From positions 95,866 to 159,865 of the forward strand of contig JAKOQB010000124.1 in the NCBI GenBank assembly GCA_029778535.1: DNA of 64,000 nucleotides. The letters run 5' to 3'. The notes under the pieces are model-generated. The model saw only the letters and a list, made by a program, of their open reading frames with translations, ran no database searches and was not told where the DNA came from. The position numbers and the translations under genes are program-made. Within the stretch, counting starts at the first letter, position 1, and each line of letters starts with the position of its first letter. Origin of the DNA: Pseudomonadota bacterium. GTDB taxonomy: Bacteria > Pseudomonadota > Gammaproteobacteria > Burkholderiales > Burkholderiaceae_F. This document shows positions 52,171 to 64,000 of the stretch, in pieces.

Positions 52171-53039
52171 GACGCAGCCCTCGCCGGCCGCAGCGACAGC
52201 TCGCCGCTCGCAAAGGTGCGCAGGCCCGCATCGGTCTGCAGCAGCAGGCGGCCCTCGCCGTCTACGCCGAGCGCGCGCCCTCTCACGACCCGCGTGCCGT
52301 GATCGACGATGTCGACCTCGGCATCGGCGTGCGCGAACCAGCGCATGTAGCGCGGCTGCAGCGGCACGAAGCCGTCGCGCTCGTGCTCGCGCGCGACCCC
52401 GAGCAGCGCGCGCGCCAGTCGCGCGATGCGCGCCTCGCGGCCGGCCGCGAGCGGCGCCAGCTCGATCCGCTCGGCCAGCGTCGCCAGCGGTTGCGCGGCC
52501 GACGCCCGCATCGCCGCGTCGGCCCACAGGTTCACGCCGACGCCGATCACCAGCGTTCGCTGTCCGGCGCCGTCCTGCGCGAGTTCGCACAGGATGCCGG
52601 CCAGCTTGCGACCGTCGAGCAGCACGTCGTTCGGCCATTTCAGCTGCACGGCCACGCCGTCGTCGTGCAGCGTCTCGGCGATCGCCACGCCGCAGGCCAG
52701 CGTGATCGCCGACGGCGCGTGCGGCGAATCGGCGAGCGGCACCGCGAGCGAGAACAGCAGCGATGCGCCCGGGCTGCTGTGCCAGCGGCGCCCGTGGCGC
52801 CCGCGCCCGGCCGACTGCACCAGCGCCGCGCGCAGCCGCGGCCGCCGCGGTTGCTGCGCGCGCGCCAGCGTCAGCAGATCGCTGTTGGTCGAGCCGGTCT
52901 CCCGCACCGTTTCGACGTCGATCGACTCGCCGCCACCGGCCAGCGCGCGCGCGATCAGCTCGCGCGCCAGCGGCCGCGCGAACGCGGCCAGCGCGCTCGA
53001 AGACGCGGCGACGGTGCCCGGCTCGGTGGCGGAATTCAT
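52167..53039 (-). CDS. birA: Biotin-[acetyl-CoA-carboxylase] ligase
   Basis: A 290-residue biotin protein ligase. The biotinyl-AMP loop is GRGRHGRRWHSS, followed by LKWPNDVLLDGRKLAGIL. The N-terminal helix-turn-helix of E. coli BirA is missing, so it does not repress biotin genes itself. The ATG at 53039 (MNSATEPG) is chosen; 53057 is an alternative. The overlap with coaX makes a translationally coupled operon birA-coaX-SPOR gene. Confidence 0.92.
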   Translation of the reverse strand: MNSATEPGTVAASSSALAAFARPLARELIARALAGGGESIDVETVRETGSTNSDLLTLARAQQPRRPRLRAALVQSAGRGRHGRRWHSSPGASLLFSLAVPLADSPHAPSAITLACGVAIAETLHDDGVAVQLKWPNDVLLDGRKLAGILCELAQDGAGQRTLVIGVGVNLWADAAMRASAAQPLATLAERIELAPLAAGREARIARLARALLGVAREHERDGFVPLQPRYMRWFAHADAEVDIVDHGTRVVRGRALGVDGEGRLLLQTDAGLRTFASGELSLRPARAAS

Positions 53040-53104
53040 GCGCGGCCACTTTAGCATCGGCGTGCGCGCTTGCTGAGGCGCGGCCGCGCATCGACAATCG
53101 CGCC

Positions 53105-54247
53105 GTGTCCGCCAGCACTCGACTCGAGACCGCGTGGACGCGCCGCGCCTCGCCGCTGGCGCGCGCGCTCGCCGTCGCGTACCTGGCGCTGGTCGTCTAC
53201 GTGAGCCTGGCGCCGTGGTCCGGCTGGCGCGACGTCGGCATCGGCGCCTTCGCGTATCTGAGCGCGCCGCTGCCGCGTTACATCACGGCGTTCGATGTCG
53301 TCGTCAACGTGCTCGGCTATCTGCCGCTGGGCGCGCTCGTGGTTCTGGCGCTGCATCCGCGCGTGCGCGGCGCGGCGGCCGCGGCGCTCGCGGTGGCGAC
53401 GTGCGCGCTGCTGTCGGGCGCAATGGAAGCGCTGCAGACGTTCCTGCCGAGCCGCGTCGCTTCGTCGATCGATCTGGCGACCAACAGCGCCGGCGCGCTC
53501 TTGGGCGCAGCGCTGGCCGCGCGCTATGCGTCGAGCCTGATCGACCGCGGCCGGCTGGCCGAACTGCGCGCGCGCTGGTTCCGCCGCGACGCGTCGCTGC
53601 CGCTGACGCTGATCGCGCTGTGGCCGCTGGCGCAGGTGCACCCGGGCACGATGCTGTTCGGCAACGGCGAACTGCGCGATCTGCTGCAGTCGATCCTCGG
53701 CGCGTTCGACCTGTGGCCGAGCGGCTTCACCACGGCCCGCTTCGGTCCGGCCGAATTCATTCTCAGCGAAGCCGCAGTAGCGACGGCCGGGCTGCTGGCG
53801 GCCGGGCTGACGCTGGCCGCGGTGATGCAGGCGCTCGCGCCGCGCTCACGCCTGCTGCTGGCATTGCTCGCGACCGCGCTCGCCACGCGTTCGCTCGCCT
53901 TCGGCGTGCAGTTCGGTGCCGACCGCGTCTTCGCCTGGGCCACGCCGGGCGCGATCGGCGGGCTCGCGATCGGCACGCTGGCGCTGCTGGTCGCCGCGGC
54001 CGGGCGGCCGCGCGCGCTCGCGCGGCTCGCGTTGCTGGCCACGCTGGTGCAGATCGCGCTGGTCAACCTGACTCCGGAAAACCCCTACCACGTCCACTGG
54101 CTGCAGCAGTGGCATCCCGGCCGGCTGCTGCACGCCGCGCAGGGTGCCGACTGGCTGGCGACCGCGTGGCCGTACGCGCTGCTGGCGTGGCTGCTGCCGG
54201 CGGCGCTCAGCGCGCGGCTGCCGAAATCGCATCCGTCGCACCCGTAA
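53105..54247 (+). CDS. VanZ-like multi-pass membrane protein
   Basis: A 380-residue inner-membrane protein with about ten membrane segments. The N-terminal third is VanZ-like (VYVSLAPWSGWRD, then VVNVLGYLPLGALVVLAL and SGAMEALQTFLPSR). A longer C-terminal half with further helices is typical of betaproteobacterial members. Start is a GTG at 53105; no earlier ATG in frame suits. Divergent from birA. Function unknown. Confidence 0.85.
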   Translation: MSASTRLETAWTRRASPLARALAVAYLALVVYVSLAPWSGWRDVGIGAFAYLSAPLPRYITAFDVVVNVLGYLPLGALVVLALHPRVRGAAAAALAVATCALLSGAMEALQTFLPSRVASSIDLATNSAGALLGAALAARYASSLIDRGRLAELRARWFRRDASLPLTLIALWPLAQVHPGTMLFGNGELRDLLQSILGAFDLWPSGFTTARFGPAEFILSEAAVATAGLLAAGLTLAAVMQALAPRSRLLLALLATALATRSLAFGVQFGADRVFAWATPGAIGGLAIGTLALLVAAAGRPRALARLALLATLVQIALVNLTPENPYHVHWLQQWHPGRLLHAAQGADWLATAWPYALLAWLLPAALSARLPKSHPSHP

Positions 54248-54277
54248 ACTTGCAGCAGCGCGACGACGGAATCGATC

Positions 54278-54583
54278 ATGTACTACAAGCACCACGTGTT
54301 CTTCTGCCTGAACCAGCGCGACGACGGCCGGCCCTGCTGCGCCAACCACAACGCGGCGGCGATGCAGGCGCACGCGAAGGACCGCGTGAAGGCCGCCGGC
54401 GCCAACGGCAAGGGCGGCATCCGCGTGAACAAGTCGGGCTGTCTCGATCGCTGCGAAGAAGGGCCGTGCGTGGTCGTCTACCCCGAAGGCGTCTGGTACA
54501 CGTACGTCGACGAGCACGATATCGACGAGATCGTCGATTCGCATCTGCTCAACGGCCAGGTCGTCGAGCGGCTGAAGATCTGA
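54278..54583 (+). CDS. Thioredoxin-like [2Fe-2S] ferredoxin
   Basis: A 101-residue small protein with four Cys arranged as in thioredoxin-like ferredoxins: HVFFCLNQR, PCCANHN and SGCLDRCEEGPCVVVYP. It should hold a [2Fe-2S] cluster and shuttle electrons. It is 30 bp downstream of the VanZ-like gene and 16 bp before an alpha/beta hydrolase gene. This ferredoxin/hydrolase pair is often seen in Burkholderiales. Confidence 0.9.
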   Translation: MYYKHHVFFCLNQRDDGRPCCANHNAAAMQAHAKDRVKAAGANGKGGIRVNKSGCLDRCEEGPCVVVYPEGVWYTYVDEHDIDEIVDSHLLNGQVVERLKI

Positions 54584-54599
54584 TGGCGCGGGTGCAGCC

Positions 54600-55286
54600 G
54601 TGCTGAAAGCCGAACGCCGATTGGTCGACGGGCCGGCGGGCCGCATCGAGGTTGCGCTCGACGTGCCGGTGCCCGCGCCACCGGAGCTCAGACCGATCGG
54701 ACTCGCGTTCATCGGCCATCCGCATCCGTTGTACGGCGGCACGCTGGAGAACAAGGTCGCCGCCACGCTCGCTCGCGCATTCGCCGGACTGGGCTGGCTC
54801 GCGCTGCGGCCGAACTTCCGCGGCGTCGGCGCGAGCGAAGGCACGCACGATCACGGCCAGGGCGAGACCGACGACTTCGTGCACCTGGTCGACACGGCGC
54901 CGCGCTGGCTGTCCGACTTCGCGCCCGTTGATGCACTGCCGCTCGCGCTGGCCGGCTTCTCGTTCGGCAGCTTCGTCGCCGCGCGCGCGGCGCAGCGGCT
55001 GGCCGAGCGCGGCCGCACGTCCGACCATCTGGTGCTGGTCGGCGCGGCCGCCGGCAAATGGGACATGCCCGCAGTGCCGCCGCAAACGCTGGTGATTCAC
55101 GGCGAGCACGACGAGACGATCGCGCTCGCGGCGGTGTTCGACTGGGCGCGGCCGCAGGGTCTGCCGATCGTCGTGCTGCCCGGCACCGACCACTTCTTCC
55201 ATCGTCGGTTGTCGCTGCTGAAGCGGCTGGTGCAGATGCACGTCGTTGCGGAAAGGTCGATTGACGCTGCCGGGCAAAGCGACTAG
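54600..55286 (+). CDS. Alpha/beta hydrolase (CocE/NonD-like)
   Basis: A 228-residue hydrolase starting at a GTG. The nucleophile elbow GFSFGSF has Ser as nucleophile (about residue 122), with HGEHDE supplying an Asp and TDHFFH the catalytic His. IGHPHPLYGGTLENKV and LRPNFRGVGASEG are typical of the short intracellular alpha/beta hydrolases. Substrate unknown. Confidence 0.87.
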   Translation: MLKAERRLVDGPAGRIEVALDVPVPAPPELRPIGLAFIGHPHPLYGGTLENKVAATLARAFAGLGWLALRPNFRGVGASEGTHDHGQGETDDFVHLVDTAPRWLSDFAPVDALPLALAGFSFGSFVAARAAQRLAERGRTSDHLVLVGAAAGKWDMPAVPPQTLVIHGEHDETIALAAVFDWARPQGLPIVVLPGTDHFFHRRLSLLKRLVQMHVVAERSIDAAGQSD

Positions 55287-55325
55287 AAGTTTTGCGAGTC
55301 ACGACCCGCGGGCGGTCGAGCAGGC

Positions 55326-55835
55326 ATGGACGAAGCACTCGTGTTCAGGAAGACCCCGGCCGGACAGGTCGAGGTCACCGCGCGCAGCGGCTCGCTGACG
55401 CTGTCGATGCGGCGCGTGCTGATCATGGTCGACGGCCGGCGCCCGCTCGCCGAACTGGCGCCGCTGGTGCGGGCGGGCGAGATCGACGGCCTGATCGCCG
55501 CGCTGCTGGAAAAGGGCTACATCGAGCCGATCGTGGCCGCGGCACCGGAACCCGCCCCCGCCGCCGGCCCGACCACGATCACTCAGGGGCCGCGCACGCT
55601 GTCGGACGTGACCGACCCCAACCGCTTCATGTCGCTCGACGAGGCGAAGCGGCGCGTCGTGCGCGAGCTGACCGACCGCCTCGGCCCCGAGGCCGAATAC
55701 GTGGCGATCAAGATCGAGCGATGCGCCAGCATCGAGGAGTTGCGCGCCCGCATCCGCGACGCCGAGCGGCTGCTCGCCAATGCGATCGGCGAGAAGGCTG
55801 CGCAGGACTTCCTGCAGGCGCTGCGGCGGCGCTGA
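55326..55835 (+). CDS. Conserved hypothetical protein
   Basis: A 169-residue soluble protein. The N-terminal 70 residues resemble a small winged-helix or PqqD-like fold (SLTLSMRRVLIMVDGRRPLA, then LIAALLEKGYIEP). A Pro/Ala linker follows, then a helical C-terminal part (about 100-169) rich in Arg/Glu. It lies 51 bp before the D-amino-acid transaminase-like gene on the same strand. No function assigned. Confidence 0.7.
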   Translation: MDEALVFRKTPAGQVEVTARSGSLTLSMRRVLIMVDGRRPLAELAPLVRAGEIDGLIAALLEKGYIEPIVAAAPEPAPAAGPTTITQGPRTLSDVTDPNRFMSLDEAKRRVVRELTDRLGPEAEYVAIKIERCASIEELRARIRDAERLLANAIGEKAAQDFLQALRRR

Positions 55836-55886
55836 GCGGGGCGGTAGCATTCCGTCCTCTGGCGCCGGACCCCGGGGACGAATGCG

Positions 55887-56828
55887 ATGGAATGGAACGA
55901 GGCCACCTGCTATCTGAACGGCGAGTTCATTGCGCTTGCCCGCGCGCAGGTCTCCGTGCTCGACCGCGGCTTCATCTTCGGCGACGGCGTGTACGAGGTG
56001 ATCCCGTGCGACCACGTGCAGCCGGGTTTCACCGCGCCGTTCCGCGCGCGCGAGCATTTCGACCGGCTCGACCGCAGCCTGGCCGCGGTGCGCATCGCCA
56101 ATCCCATGTCGCGCGACGACTGGCTGCGGCTGGTCGCCGGGCTGATCGCGCGGCACCCGTGGCCGCGGCAATCGATCTACCTGCAGGTCACGCGCGGCGT
56201 AGCCAAGCGCGACCACGTGTTCCCGGCCGGCGTGACGCCGACGGTATTCGCGATGTCATCGCCGTGGCCGGAGGTTCCGAAGGAGCAGATCGAGCGCGGC
56301 ACCGCCGCGGTCACGCACGCGGACGAGCGCTGGCTGCACTGTGACATCAAGAGCACGTCGCTGCTCGGCAACGTGCTGATGAAGCAGTACGCGATCGAGC
56401 ACGACGCGACCGAGACGGTGCTGCTGCGCGACGGTTTCCTGACCGAAGGCTCGAGCACCAACATCCTGATCGTGCGCAACGGGACGCTGCTGGCCCCGCG
56501 CAAGACGAATCTAATCCTGCCCGGCATCACCTACGACGCGGTGTTCGACATCGCGCGCGCGCACGGCATGCCGTGCGAGGTGCGCGCGATCGGCGCAGCC
56601 GAACTGCGCACGGCCGACGAGATCCTTCTCAGTTCATCCGGCCGCGAGGTGATCGCGATCACGCGGCTCGACGGCAAGCCGGTCGGCAGCGGCATGCCGG
56701 GCGAAGGCTTCCGCCGCATCCACGCGTGGTACCAGCAGGCCAAGCGCGACGATGCGGCGCGCTGGCGCGCCGAGTTGCAGCGGCTCGGCGGCGGCGCCCT
56801 GGCAATTTCATCCGGCATCCCCACATAG
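55887..56828 (+). CDS. D-amino-acid aminotransferase-like (fold type IV)
   Basis: A 313-residue fold-type IV PLP enzyme. [14 protein letters not shown] near the N-terminus is highly typical; the PLP lysine is in [13 protein letters not shown], and the second half has [10 protein letters not shown] and LPGITYDAV. It is related to D-alanine aminotransferase and 4-amino-4-deoxychorismate lyase. The position before DUF493/lipB/lipA is the usual place of the Dat-like gene in betaproteobacteria. Confidence 0.9.
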   Translation: MEWNEATCYLNGEFIALARAQVSVLDRGFIFGDGVYEVIPCDHVQPGFTAPFRAREHFDRLDRSLAAVRIANPMSRDDWLRLVAGLIARHPWPRQSIYLQVTRGVAKRDHVFPAGVTPTVFAMSSPWPEVPKEQIERGTAAVTHADERWLHCDIKSTSLLGNVLMKQYAIEHDATETVLLRDGFLTEGSSTNILIVRNGTLLAPRKTNLILPGITYDAVFDIARAHGMPCEVRAIGAAELRTADEILLSSSGREVIAITRLDGKPVGSGMPGEGFRRIHAWYQQAKRDDAARWRAELQRLGGGALAISSGIPT

Positions 56829-56833
56829 AGCGA

Positions 56834-57097
56834 ATGCAAACGCATTCGCCCCTGTCGTTTCCGACCGATTTCCCCATCAAGGTGATGGGCAAGCGCGTCA
56901 ACGGCTTCGCGCAGGCGGTGGTCGATGTCGTGCGGCGGCACGCGCCGGACTTCGATCCGGCCACGCTCGAACTGCGCGTATCGAAGGCCGGCAACTATCT
57001 GTCGGTGACCGCCACCGTCAACGCCACGTCGCGGGCGCAGCTCGACGATCTGTATCGCGCGCTGACCTCGCACCCGCTGGTCAAGGTGGTGCTGTGA
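56834..57097 (+). CDS. DUF493 (YbeD) family protein
   Basis: An 87-residue ACT-like protein of the YbeD family. Signatures are [17 protein letters not shown] and [20 protein letters not shown]. Its stop overlaps the lipB GTG (GTGA), and the conserved link with lipB suggests a regulatory or accessory role in lipoate metabolism; none is proven. It starts 5 bp after the transaminase-like gene. Confidence 0.92.
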   Translation: MQTHSPLSFPTDFPIKVMGKRVNGFAQAVVDVVRRHAPDFDPATLELRVSKAGNYLSVTATVNATSRAQLDDLYRALTSHPLVKVVL

Positions 57098-57780
57098 TCG
57101 ACAGCGCGCCCGCGCTCGCGGTGCGGGCGTTGGTCGTGCGCTCGTTGGGACGCGCCGATTACCTGGCGACGTGGCAGGCGATGCGAGAGTTCACCGCGCG
57201 GCGCGGACCCGACACGCCCGACGAACTGTGGATCGTCGAACACCCGCCCGTGTTCACCCTCGGGCAGGCGGGCCGGCGCGAACACGTGCTCGACGCGGGC
57301 GATATCCCGCTGATCGCCACCGATCGTGGCGGGCAGGTCACGTATCACGGGCCGGGGCAGGTCGTCGTCTACACACTGCTCGATCTGAGGCGCCTCGGCA
57401 TCTTCGTGAAGGAACTCGTTTTCCGCATCGAGAGCAGCGTGATCCAGGTGCTCGACAGCTACGGCATCGCCGGCCGGCGCGTCAAAGGCGCGCCCGGCAT
57501 CTACGTGCCGTGGTCCGCGCCCGACTCCCGACGCTCGACGGACGACGACTTCGCGGGGCTGGCCAAGATCGCCGCCATCGGCATCAAGATCACGCGCGGC
57601 TGCAGCTATCACGGCGTGGCATTCAACGTGGCGATGGATCTGGCGCCGTTCGACCGCATCGATCCGTGCGGTTATGCGGGGCTCGCGACGGTCGACCTGC
57701 GTAAAATCGGCGTCTCCACGACCTGGGCCGACGCTGCGGAGCGCCTGAGCGAGCGGCTGGCGGCCCACTTCTCCCGATGA
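57094..57780 (+). CDS. lipB: Octanoyltransferase
   Basis: A 228-residue enzyme moving octanoyl groups from ACP to lipoyl domains. Conserved: [25 protein letters not shown], the Lys in IAAIGIKI and the catalytic Cys in DPCGYAGL. The GTG start overlaps the DUF493 stop and the stop overlaps the lipA ATG, so the three genes are coupled. A small Ser/Asp/Arg-rich insert ([13 protein letters not shown]) before the active-site Lys is unusual in length but common in this group. Confidence 0.94.
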   Translation: MIDSAPALAVRALVVRSLGRADYLATWQAMREFTARRGPDTPDELWIVEHPPVFTLGQAGRREHVLDAGDIPLIATDRGGQVTYHGPGQVVVYTLLDLRRLGIFVKELVFRIESSVIQVLDSYGIAGRRVKGAPGIYVPWSAPDSRRSTDDDFAGLAKIAAIGIKITRGCSYHGVAFNVAMDLAPFDRIDPCGYAGLATVDLRKIGVSTTWADAAERLSERLAAHFSR

Positions 57781-58745
57781 GCACACCGACGCCGGATCCG
57801 TTCGCGAAGAAAAAGGGCGACGCCAAGACCGGCGTCGTGTTCAAGAAGATCCCGATCGCGGTCGCGCCGGCGCAGCCGGGGCTGCGCAAGCCCGACTGGA
57901 TCCGCGTCAAGGCCGGTTCGCCGACCACGCGCTTCTACGAGATCAAGGACATCCTGCGCAGCCACAAGCTGCACACCGTGTGCGAGGAGGCGAGCTGCCC
58001 GAACATCGGTGAATGCTTCGGCAAGGGCACGGCGACCTTCATGATCATGGGCGACAAGTGCACGCGCCGCTGCACCTTTTGCGACGTCGCGCACGGCCGG
58101 CCCGAGCCGCTCGATCACGACGAACCGATCAATCTCGCCAAAACGATCGCAGCGCTGAAGCTGAAGTACGTCGTGATCACCTCGGTCGACCGCGACGACC
58201 TGCGCGACGGCGGCGCGCAGCACTTCGTCGACTGCATCCGCGCGGTGCGCGAGCGCGCGCCGGCGACCAAGATCGAGGTGCTGGTGCCCGACTTCCGCGG
58301 CCGCTTGGACCGCGCGCTGGAAATCCTCGAAGCCGCGCCGCCGGACGTGATGAACCACAACCTCGAAACCGTGCCGCGCCTGTACAAGGTGGCGCGGCCG
58401 GGATCGGACTTCGCGCACTCGCTGAAGCTCTTGCAGGAGTTCAAGCGCCGCGTGCCGGGCGTGCCGACCAAGAGCGGTCTGATGCTGGGGCTGGGGGAAA
58501 CCGACGACGAGATCCTGCAGGTGCTGCGCGATCTGCGCGCGCACGATGTCGACATGCTGACGCTGGGCCAGTACCTGGCGCCGAGCGCGGCGCACTTCCC
58601 GGTGCAGCGCTACGTGCATCCGGACACGTTCGCGGTGTTCGAGCGCGAGGCGCTGGCGCTCGGCTTCTCGCACGCGGCGTGCGGGCCGCTGGTCAGAAGC
58701 TCCTACTACGCGGACGAGCAGGCGCACAAGGCGGGCGTGGTCTGA
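57777..58745 (+). CDS. lipA: Lipoyl synthase
   Basis: A 322-residue radical SAM enzyme inserting two sulfurs into octanoyl groups. The auxiliary cluster Cys69/Cys74/Cys80 ([12 protein letters not shown]) and the radical SAM Cys95/Cys99/Cys102 (CTRRCTFC) are intact, and the conserved C-terminal Arg-Ser-Ser-Tyr (RSSY) is present. It ends the lipoate operon. Confidence 0.96.
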   Translation: MSTPTPDPFAKKKGDAKTGVVFKKIPIAVAPAQPGLRKPDWIRVKAGSPTTRFYEIKDILRSHKLHTVCEEASCPNIGECFGKGTATFMIMGDKCTRRCTFCDVAHGRPEPLDHDEPINLAKTIAALKLKYVVITSVDRDDLRDGGAQHFVDCIRAVRERAPATKIEVLVPDFRGRLDRALEILEAAPPDVMNHNLETVPRLYKVARPGSDFAHSLKLLQEFKRRVPGVPTKSGLMLGLGETDDEILQVLRDLRAHDVDMLTLGQYLAPSAAHFPVQRYVHPDTFAVFEREALALGFSHAACGPLVRSSYYADEQAHKAGVV

Positions 58746-58776
58746 GCCAACACGCGCCCATGGTCTGCAAGATCGC

Positions 58777-61904
<3,128 letters not shown>

Positions 61905-61908
<4 letters not shown>

Positions 61909-63116
61909 GGCTCGATCCAGTGCGCCACCGGCTTCGCGAGGAACTCCTCCAGCGCGATGCCGTCGCCGCCGACGAGCAGCGTGCGCTTGGGCCTGAAGGC
62001 CTCGGCGAAGGCGGCCATGCCGGCGGGCGTCTCGCGCGCGCGGCCGCTCTTGACCTCGATGGCGACGAGCCGCCGCCCGCGCTTCACGACGAAGTCCACC
62101 TCGCGGTTGCGCTCGCGCCAGTAGAAAAGCTCGCACTCGCCAGCCGCCGCCGCGTTGGCGAGGTGCGCGCCGACGGCGGACTCGGCGAGCCGCCCCCAGA
62201 ACTCGCGATCGCCGCGTGCCTCGTCGAAACCGAGCCCGCTCGTCGCGGTCATCAGCGCCGTGTTCATCACCTGCAGCTTGGGGCTCGAGCCGCGGCTGCG
62301 CGCGGCGTCGCCCGCGAACTTCTGCAAGCCGCACACCAGCCCCGCGCCCGCGAGCAGGTCGAGATAGTGCGCGAGCGTGGTCGTGTTGCCGGCGTCCTGG
62401 AGCTGACCCAGCATCTTGGTGTAGGAGAGGACCTGCCCCGAGTAGCGGCAGGCGAGCTCGAAGAGGCGCCGCAGCAGCGCCGGCTTGTCCACGCGCGTGA
62501 GCAGCAGCACGTCGCGCGAGACGGAGGTCTCAATCAGGCTGTCGGCGATGTAGCGTCGCCAGCGCTGCGGCTCGCCGATCAACGGCGCCGCGCCCGGATA
62601 GCCGCCGAAATACAGGAACTCATGCAGCCCGAAGCCGAACGCCGCGCGCATCTCGGCGTACGACCAGTGCGGCAGGTGCGTGAGCTCGAAGCGGCCGGCG
62701 AGGCTCTCGCTCATCCCGCGCGCGATCAGCAGCGGCGCCGAGCCGAGCAGCACCACCTTGAGCGGCACGCGCTTGCGGGTGTCTTCGTCCCAGAGGCGCT
62801 TCACCGTCTCGGACCAGCCGGGGATCTTCTGGATCTCGTCGAGCACCAGCACCGCGCCGCGCCTGCCCGCCGCGCCCGAGGCGAGCCGCGCCGCCTCCCA
62901 TTGCTGCGCGATCCACTCCACCCCGCGCAGCGTCGGCTCGTCGGCGCTCGCGTAGCGCACCTCGCAGGCGAGGTCGTCGGCGACCTGCTGCACCAGCGTG
63001 GACTTGCCCACCTGCCGCGGCCCGGCCACCACCTGAATGAAGCGCCGCGGCCCGGCGATCCGGCGCGCCAGCTCGGCCGCCTGGGGGCGGCGGTAGGGGG
63101 TTCGCGGAGTGCTCAT
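61905..63116 (-). CDS. AAA ATPase with DUF4143 domain
   Basis: A 403-residue protein: an AAA_14 ATPase (GPRQVGKST at 32-40, [13 protein letters not shown] for Walker B) followed by DUF4143, a PD-(D/E)xK-like domain ([19 protein letters not shown], then LVAIEVKSG). Such ATPases are common genomic-island cargo and are often found inside type I restriction loci. It overlaps hsdR by 4 bp and so is co-translated with it. An 18-bp palindrome touches its start region. Confidence 0.9.
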
Positions 63117-63120
63117 GGCG

Positions 63121-63138
63121 TTGAGTATTTTTACTCAA
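63121..63138. promoter_or_regulatory. TTGAGTA-N4-TACTCAA palindrome before the DUF4143 gene
   Basis: A perfect 7-bp inverted repeat with a 4-bp centre ends 5 bp before the ATG of the ATPase gene (read on the minus strand). A palindrome overlapping the ribosome-binding region is a natural operator for autorepression, or a hairpin limiting translation. It is AT-rich against a GC-rich background. Confidence 0.6.
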
Positions 63139-63188
63139 TACGCCGAGTGGCCGCCAGCCGGTAAGCGTCCTCTCAAGACCGCGTTGAC

Positions 63189-63782
63189 TCAGATCTTGAC
63201 TGATGCCAGCCGATTATTGACGACGTCGAGGCCGAAGGCAGTGGGATCAAAGGCGCCGTTGCACCATTCGAGCATGTCGGCGTGCTCTTCATGGTTTGGA
63301 TCGCGAATCGCTGCAAGAAACTCGACGTAGCCCGAGACGCCGCCGACGTCCTCTGGTGGACACGCATTCGCGCCGCCCAGACAGAATGGCAATTGCAGAT
63401 GCGGATCGGGCGGCAGGATCTTCTCGACCTTGATCTTGTGGTCCCAGCCGTCGCCGAAGTCGTACAGATACGTGAAGGTCATCAGCCCGCCCAACGCAGC
63501 TGCCAGGGTCGCCCGATCTTCGCGCAGCACCGGCATCGTGTCCGGCCAGTCGGGATCAGGAATGCCGTAGTGGGTTTCGCCGATGATGAACTCGTGCAGA
63601 TGGCCGCCGAGCCAGCCCATCGCCGCCTGCAACACGCCGTGCAGCTTGGACAGCTTGATCGATCCGGGCACCACTACACGGCGCCAGATCGGTGGCTTCA
63701 GATACTTCAGATCGACGCGCAGTTGATAGATCGGCGCCGACGTCGCTACGGCGCGCAACGCCGTCGTGCGCGCCGCGCTCAT
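63189..63782 (-). CDS. Plasmid pRiA4b ORF-3 family protein
   Basis: A 197-residue protein of the pRiA4b ORF-3 family, widespread on mobile elements and of unknown function. Family marks are YQLRVDLKYLKPPIWRRV, LHGVLQAAMGWLGGHLHEF, FTYLYDFGDGWDH and the ending CLGGANACPPEDVGGVSGY. A transposase-associated origin is sometimes proposed. It sits between the restriction locus and an IS element, which fits an island boundary. Confidence 0.9.
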   Translation of the reverse strand: MSAARTTALRAVATSAPIYQLRVDLKYLKPPIWRRVVVPGSIKLSKLHGVLQAAMGWLGGHLHEFIIGETHYGIPDPDWPDTMPVLREDRATLAAALGGLMTFTYLYDFGDGWDHKIKVEKILPPDPHLQLPFCLGGANACPPEDVGGVSGYVEFLAAIRDPNHEEHADMLEWCNGAFDPTAFGLDVVNNRLASVKI

Positions 63783-63837
63783 GCTGCCTCGCGCAGATCA
63801 GCAGAGATGGTCACGCTTTTTTGAACAGCGCCTAAGG

Positions 63838-64000
63838 TGATAGAACTGCTCCGTCAACCGCAAAGGGGGCTGATCCCCGAGGAGCAGAGCATGAAGAAGG
63901 CCCGCAGGAATCACAGCGCCGCGTTCAAGGCGCGAGTCGCGCTGGCGGCCATCGCTGGCGACAAGACGGTGGCCGAGTTGGCGCAGCACTATCAGGTTCA
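63838..64000 (+). mobile_element. Left end of an IS3-family insertion sequence (truncated by window edge)
   Basis: A TGA-initiated terminus near 63838 (TGATAGAACTGCTCC) is followed at 63891 by the start of an orfA-type transposase reading to the window edge. IS3-type elements start with TG and end with CA; the exact inverted repeat and target duplication cannot be confirmed because the right end is outside the window. Confidence 0.6.
63891..64000 (+). CDS. IS3-family transposase OrfA, N-terminal part
   Basis: The 36 visible residues, MKKARRNHSAAFKARVALAA at the start, then TVAELAQHYQV, are the helix-turn-helix N-terminus of IS3-type OrfA proteins (Tnp_1 / HTH_Tnp). It binds the element's ends; a programmed frameshift to OrfB normally makes the full transposase. 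GAGGAG precedes the ATG. Partial at the window edge. Confidence 0.88.
   Translation, partial: MKKARRNHSAAFKARVALAAIAGDKTVAELAQHYQV

Overview
The window is a gene-dense (about 93 percent coding), GC-rich stretch of a Gram-negative chromosome. I place it in the Betaproteobacteria, most likely Burkholderiales, from gene order: dat-like aminotransferase/DUF493/lipB/lipA; NDUFA9-like/cca; MidA-like methyltransferase/SDR/folB/ttcA; SPOR protein/coaX/birA; DUF4212/symporter/DUF294/exonuclease; and a 1353-residue FAD/Fe-S oxidoreductase. No rRNA, tRNA or CRISPR array was seen.

Layout. 1-5030: holin-like membrane protein, toxin-antitoxin pair, metF, two glutathione transferases, and a DUF2917 gene divergent from a LysR regulator. 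5060-12980: folate cyclo-ligase divergent from a soluble lytic transglycosylase, then a two-part sodium:solute symporter operon ending in a terminator, then a cyclic-nucleotide/CBS/DUF294 protein and a DnaQ-like exonuclease. 12990-19490: housekeeping genes (hemerythrin, cca, folB, ttcA and others). 19506-30265: an accessory block of secreted proteins and lipoproteins around a large SARP-like (winged helix + BTAD + AAA + TPR) regulator. 30354-38800: VIT1-like transporter, CBS protein, polX, hsp20, small stress-type proteins, a LuxR regulator and a pirin. 38905-50690: ilvA, an EF-P-like factor, a VapBC-type pair, gene remnants, srkA, a sulfite dehydrogenase pair, the giant oxidoreductase, a remnant and a HIT protein. 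50720-58745: SPOR/coaX/birA, a VanZ-like protein, a ferredoxin-like protein and the lipoate operon. 58777-64000: an orphan hsdR with a DUF4143 ATPase, a pRiA4b ORF-3 family protein, and the left end of an IS3-type element.

Most notable signal: three promoters in the accessory block carry the same architecture, read on the minus strand: CGGTAAC-N4-CGGTAAC (one position varies in one copy), 11-bp period, then exactly 11 bp, then a -10-like hexamer. This is the site geometry of SARP activators, and the block encodes a SARP-like regulator between the targets. I infer a self-contained envelope regulon: one operon of two secreted proteins, a CsgG-like lipoprotein and a Pro/Ala-rich lipoprotein.

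Other signals: gene remnants that keep N- and C-terminal ends but lack the middle (29105, 41870, 49916); a dispersed-repeat-like element inserted in frame in the giant oxidoreductase; a heptameric intergenic repeat at three loci overlapping gene ends; a 78-bp tandem duplication supplying the pirin ribosome binding site; and an EF-P-like protein lacking the modifiable loop residue. All assignments are from reading sequence and remembered family features; no database search was run.
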